From Afipia sp. (GTDB taxonomy: Bacteria > Pseudomonadota > Alphaproteobacteria > Rhizobiales > Xanthobacteraceae), in the NCBI GenBank assembly GCA_026400415.1, contig JAPLPA010000162.1:1-5211 (forward strand): a stretch of 5,211 nt of DNA, written 5' to 3'. Each line of letters begins with the position of its first letter. Within the stretch, counting starts at the first letter, position 1. The translations under genes were made by a program, and so were the position numbers. Of the stretch, positions 4,608 to 5,211 are shown piece after piece. The notes beneath the pieces are model-generated. The model saw only the letters and a list, made by a program, of their open reading frames with translations. It ran no database searches and was not told the DNA's origin.

Positions 4608-5211
4608 CTAGTATCCCGCGGCCTCGGACCCGCGCGAACGCGGATCGGGCGCGCCGAGCATTCCGTCAGGTGAAACCGCGATCGAATTGGCGGAGGTCTG
4701 ACCGAGCGGCTCGATGATTTTGTGACCCTTGGCACGAAGGGCGTCCAAAGTTTCAGCCGGGAAGCCGCGCTCTATTCTCACCTCGTCCGGCAGCCATTGA
4801 TGATGCAGACGCGGCGCGGCAACTGCGGCCGCGATATTCATGTCGAAGTCGAGCGCATTGACGATGACTTGCATCACGGTCGAGATGATTCGGCTTCCGC
4901 CCGGTGAACCCGTGACCAAAACGGGCTTGCCGTCTTTCAGCACGATGGTCGGCGTCATCGAGGATAGCGGACGCTTGCCGGGGCCGGGAAGATTGGCCTC
5001 GAAGCCGACGAGACCGTAGGCGTTCGATGCTCCCGGCGCGGCAGTGAAATCGTCGAGTTCGTTGTTGAGAAGGACGCCGGTTCCCTCGGCGACAAGACCC
5101 ATTCCGTAGCTGAAATTGAGTGTGTAGGTGTTGCTCACAGCATTACCGGAATTGTCGACCACCGAGAAGTGCGTCGTGTTGCTGCCCTCACGCGGCGGCG
5201 AGAGCACGCTG
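4608..5211 (-). CDS. ggt: Gamma-glutamyltransferase, C-terminal part (whole small subunit); start outside window
   Basis: This enzyme cleaves and transfers the gamma-glutamyl group of glutathione and related amides, usually in the periplasm, after self-cleavage into large and small subunits. The frame enters from the right edge and ends at TAG 4608. NTTHFSVVD contains the autocleavage nucleophile: the first Thr (codon 5175-5177) would be residue 1 of the small subunit, giving 189 residues against about 190 in E. coli. Other family marks are YTLN, LLNNELDDF, KRPLSSMTPTIV (the paired serines), VTGSPGGSRII (the oxyanion glycines), APRLHHQWLPDE and the terminal DPRSRG...AAGY. All expected active-site positions in the small subunit are present, so this part looks intact. 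The large subunit and any signal peptide lie outside. It is separated from the transporter by 153 bp, so co-transcription is possible but not shown. Confidence 0.95.
   Translation of the reverse strand, partial: SVLSPPREGSNTTHFSVVDNSGNAVSNTYTLNFSYGMGLVAEGTGVLLNNELDDFTAAPGASNAYGLVGFEANLPGPGKRPLSSMTPTIVLKDGKPVLVTGSPGGSRIISTVMQVIVNALDFDMNIAAAVAAPRLHHQWLPDEVRIERGFPAETLDALRAKGHKIIEPLGQTSANSIAVSPDGMLGAPDPRSRGSEAAGY

Noticed and set aside
5085..5110. Glu in place of the E. coli Gln in the LNN-DDF loop of the gamma-glutamyltransferase
   Set aside because: Glu at this site is common in other bacterial members such as the Bacillus enzyme, so it is ordinary variation.
1..5211. CRISPR array, tRNA/attachment site, toxin-antitoxin pair or recognised defence system
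   Set aside because: No regularly spaced repeats, tRNA-like arm sequences, integrase, transposase or known toxin or nuclease motif was found on either strand.

Overview
The window looks like alphaproteobacterial DNA, most probably from a Bradyrhizobium/Afipia/Rhodopseudomonas-type genome. This rests on the GC-rich codon use of the right half and on protein styles typical of that group: a secreted Rap1a/Tai-type protein, a small Cro/CI-like helix-turn-helix protein, and a SHS/AAHS-like MFS carrier next to a COG3618-type amidohydrolase. The genus is an inference. No tRNA, rRNA, CRISPR array, transposase or integrase gene was found.

The right half (about 2520-5211, all on the minus strand) is a metabolic block. 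Reading leftwards it holds the complete catalytic small subunit of a gamma-glutamyltransferase running in from the window edge, then a major facilitator transporter, then a LigI-like amidohydrolase whose start lies 4 bases after the transporter stop. Both members of the transporter-hydrolase pair are damaged. The transporter appears to have lost about 29 bp just before its last two helices, which shifts the frame. The hydrolase ends abruptly, before the C-terminal part that carries the conserved catalytic Asp. Transport and hydrolysis of the same unknown carboxylate or lactone is the likely ancestral job, and that job is probably lost here.

The left half (about 1-2520) is accessory-looking: small genes, mixed base composition, repeats and remnants. 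It starts with an open frame entering from the left and a strong rho-independent terminator (279-308). Two imperfect tandem 45-bp units (354-443) follow, possibly the end of a lost IS. Next comes a small HTH protein on the plus strand (537-863), which converges on an AT-richer unrecognised gene (876-1241, minus). A minus-strand cluster then contains a signal-peptide-bearing Rap1a/Tai-like protein (1347-1706), preceded by a 47-residue gene with a near-perfect ribosome binding site (1839-1982) and possibly a 50-residue frame linking the two by ATGA and 17-bp overlaps. The stretch 1983-2520 has no intact gene; it holds short inverted repeats, a degenerate frameshifted reading frame (2161-2408) and a hairpin terminator (2438-2466).

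The overall picture is the ragged edge of an accessory region abutting a decaying catabolic operon. No complete new system is demonstrable. The points most worth checking are the transporter deletion, the truncated hydrolase, the small-gene/Rap1a-like cluster and the repeats.
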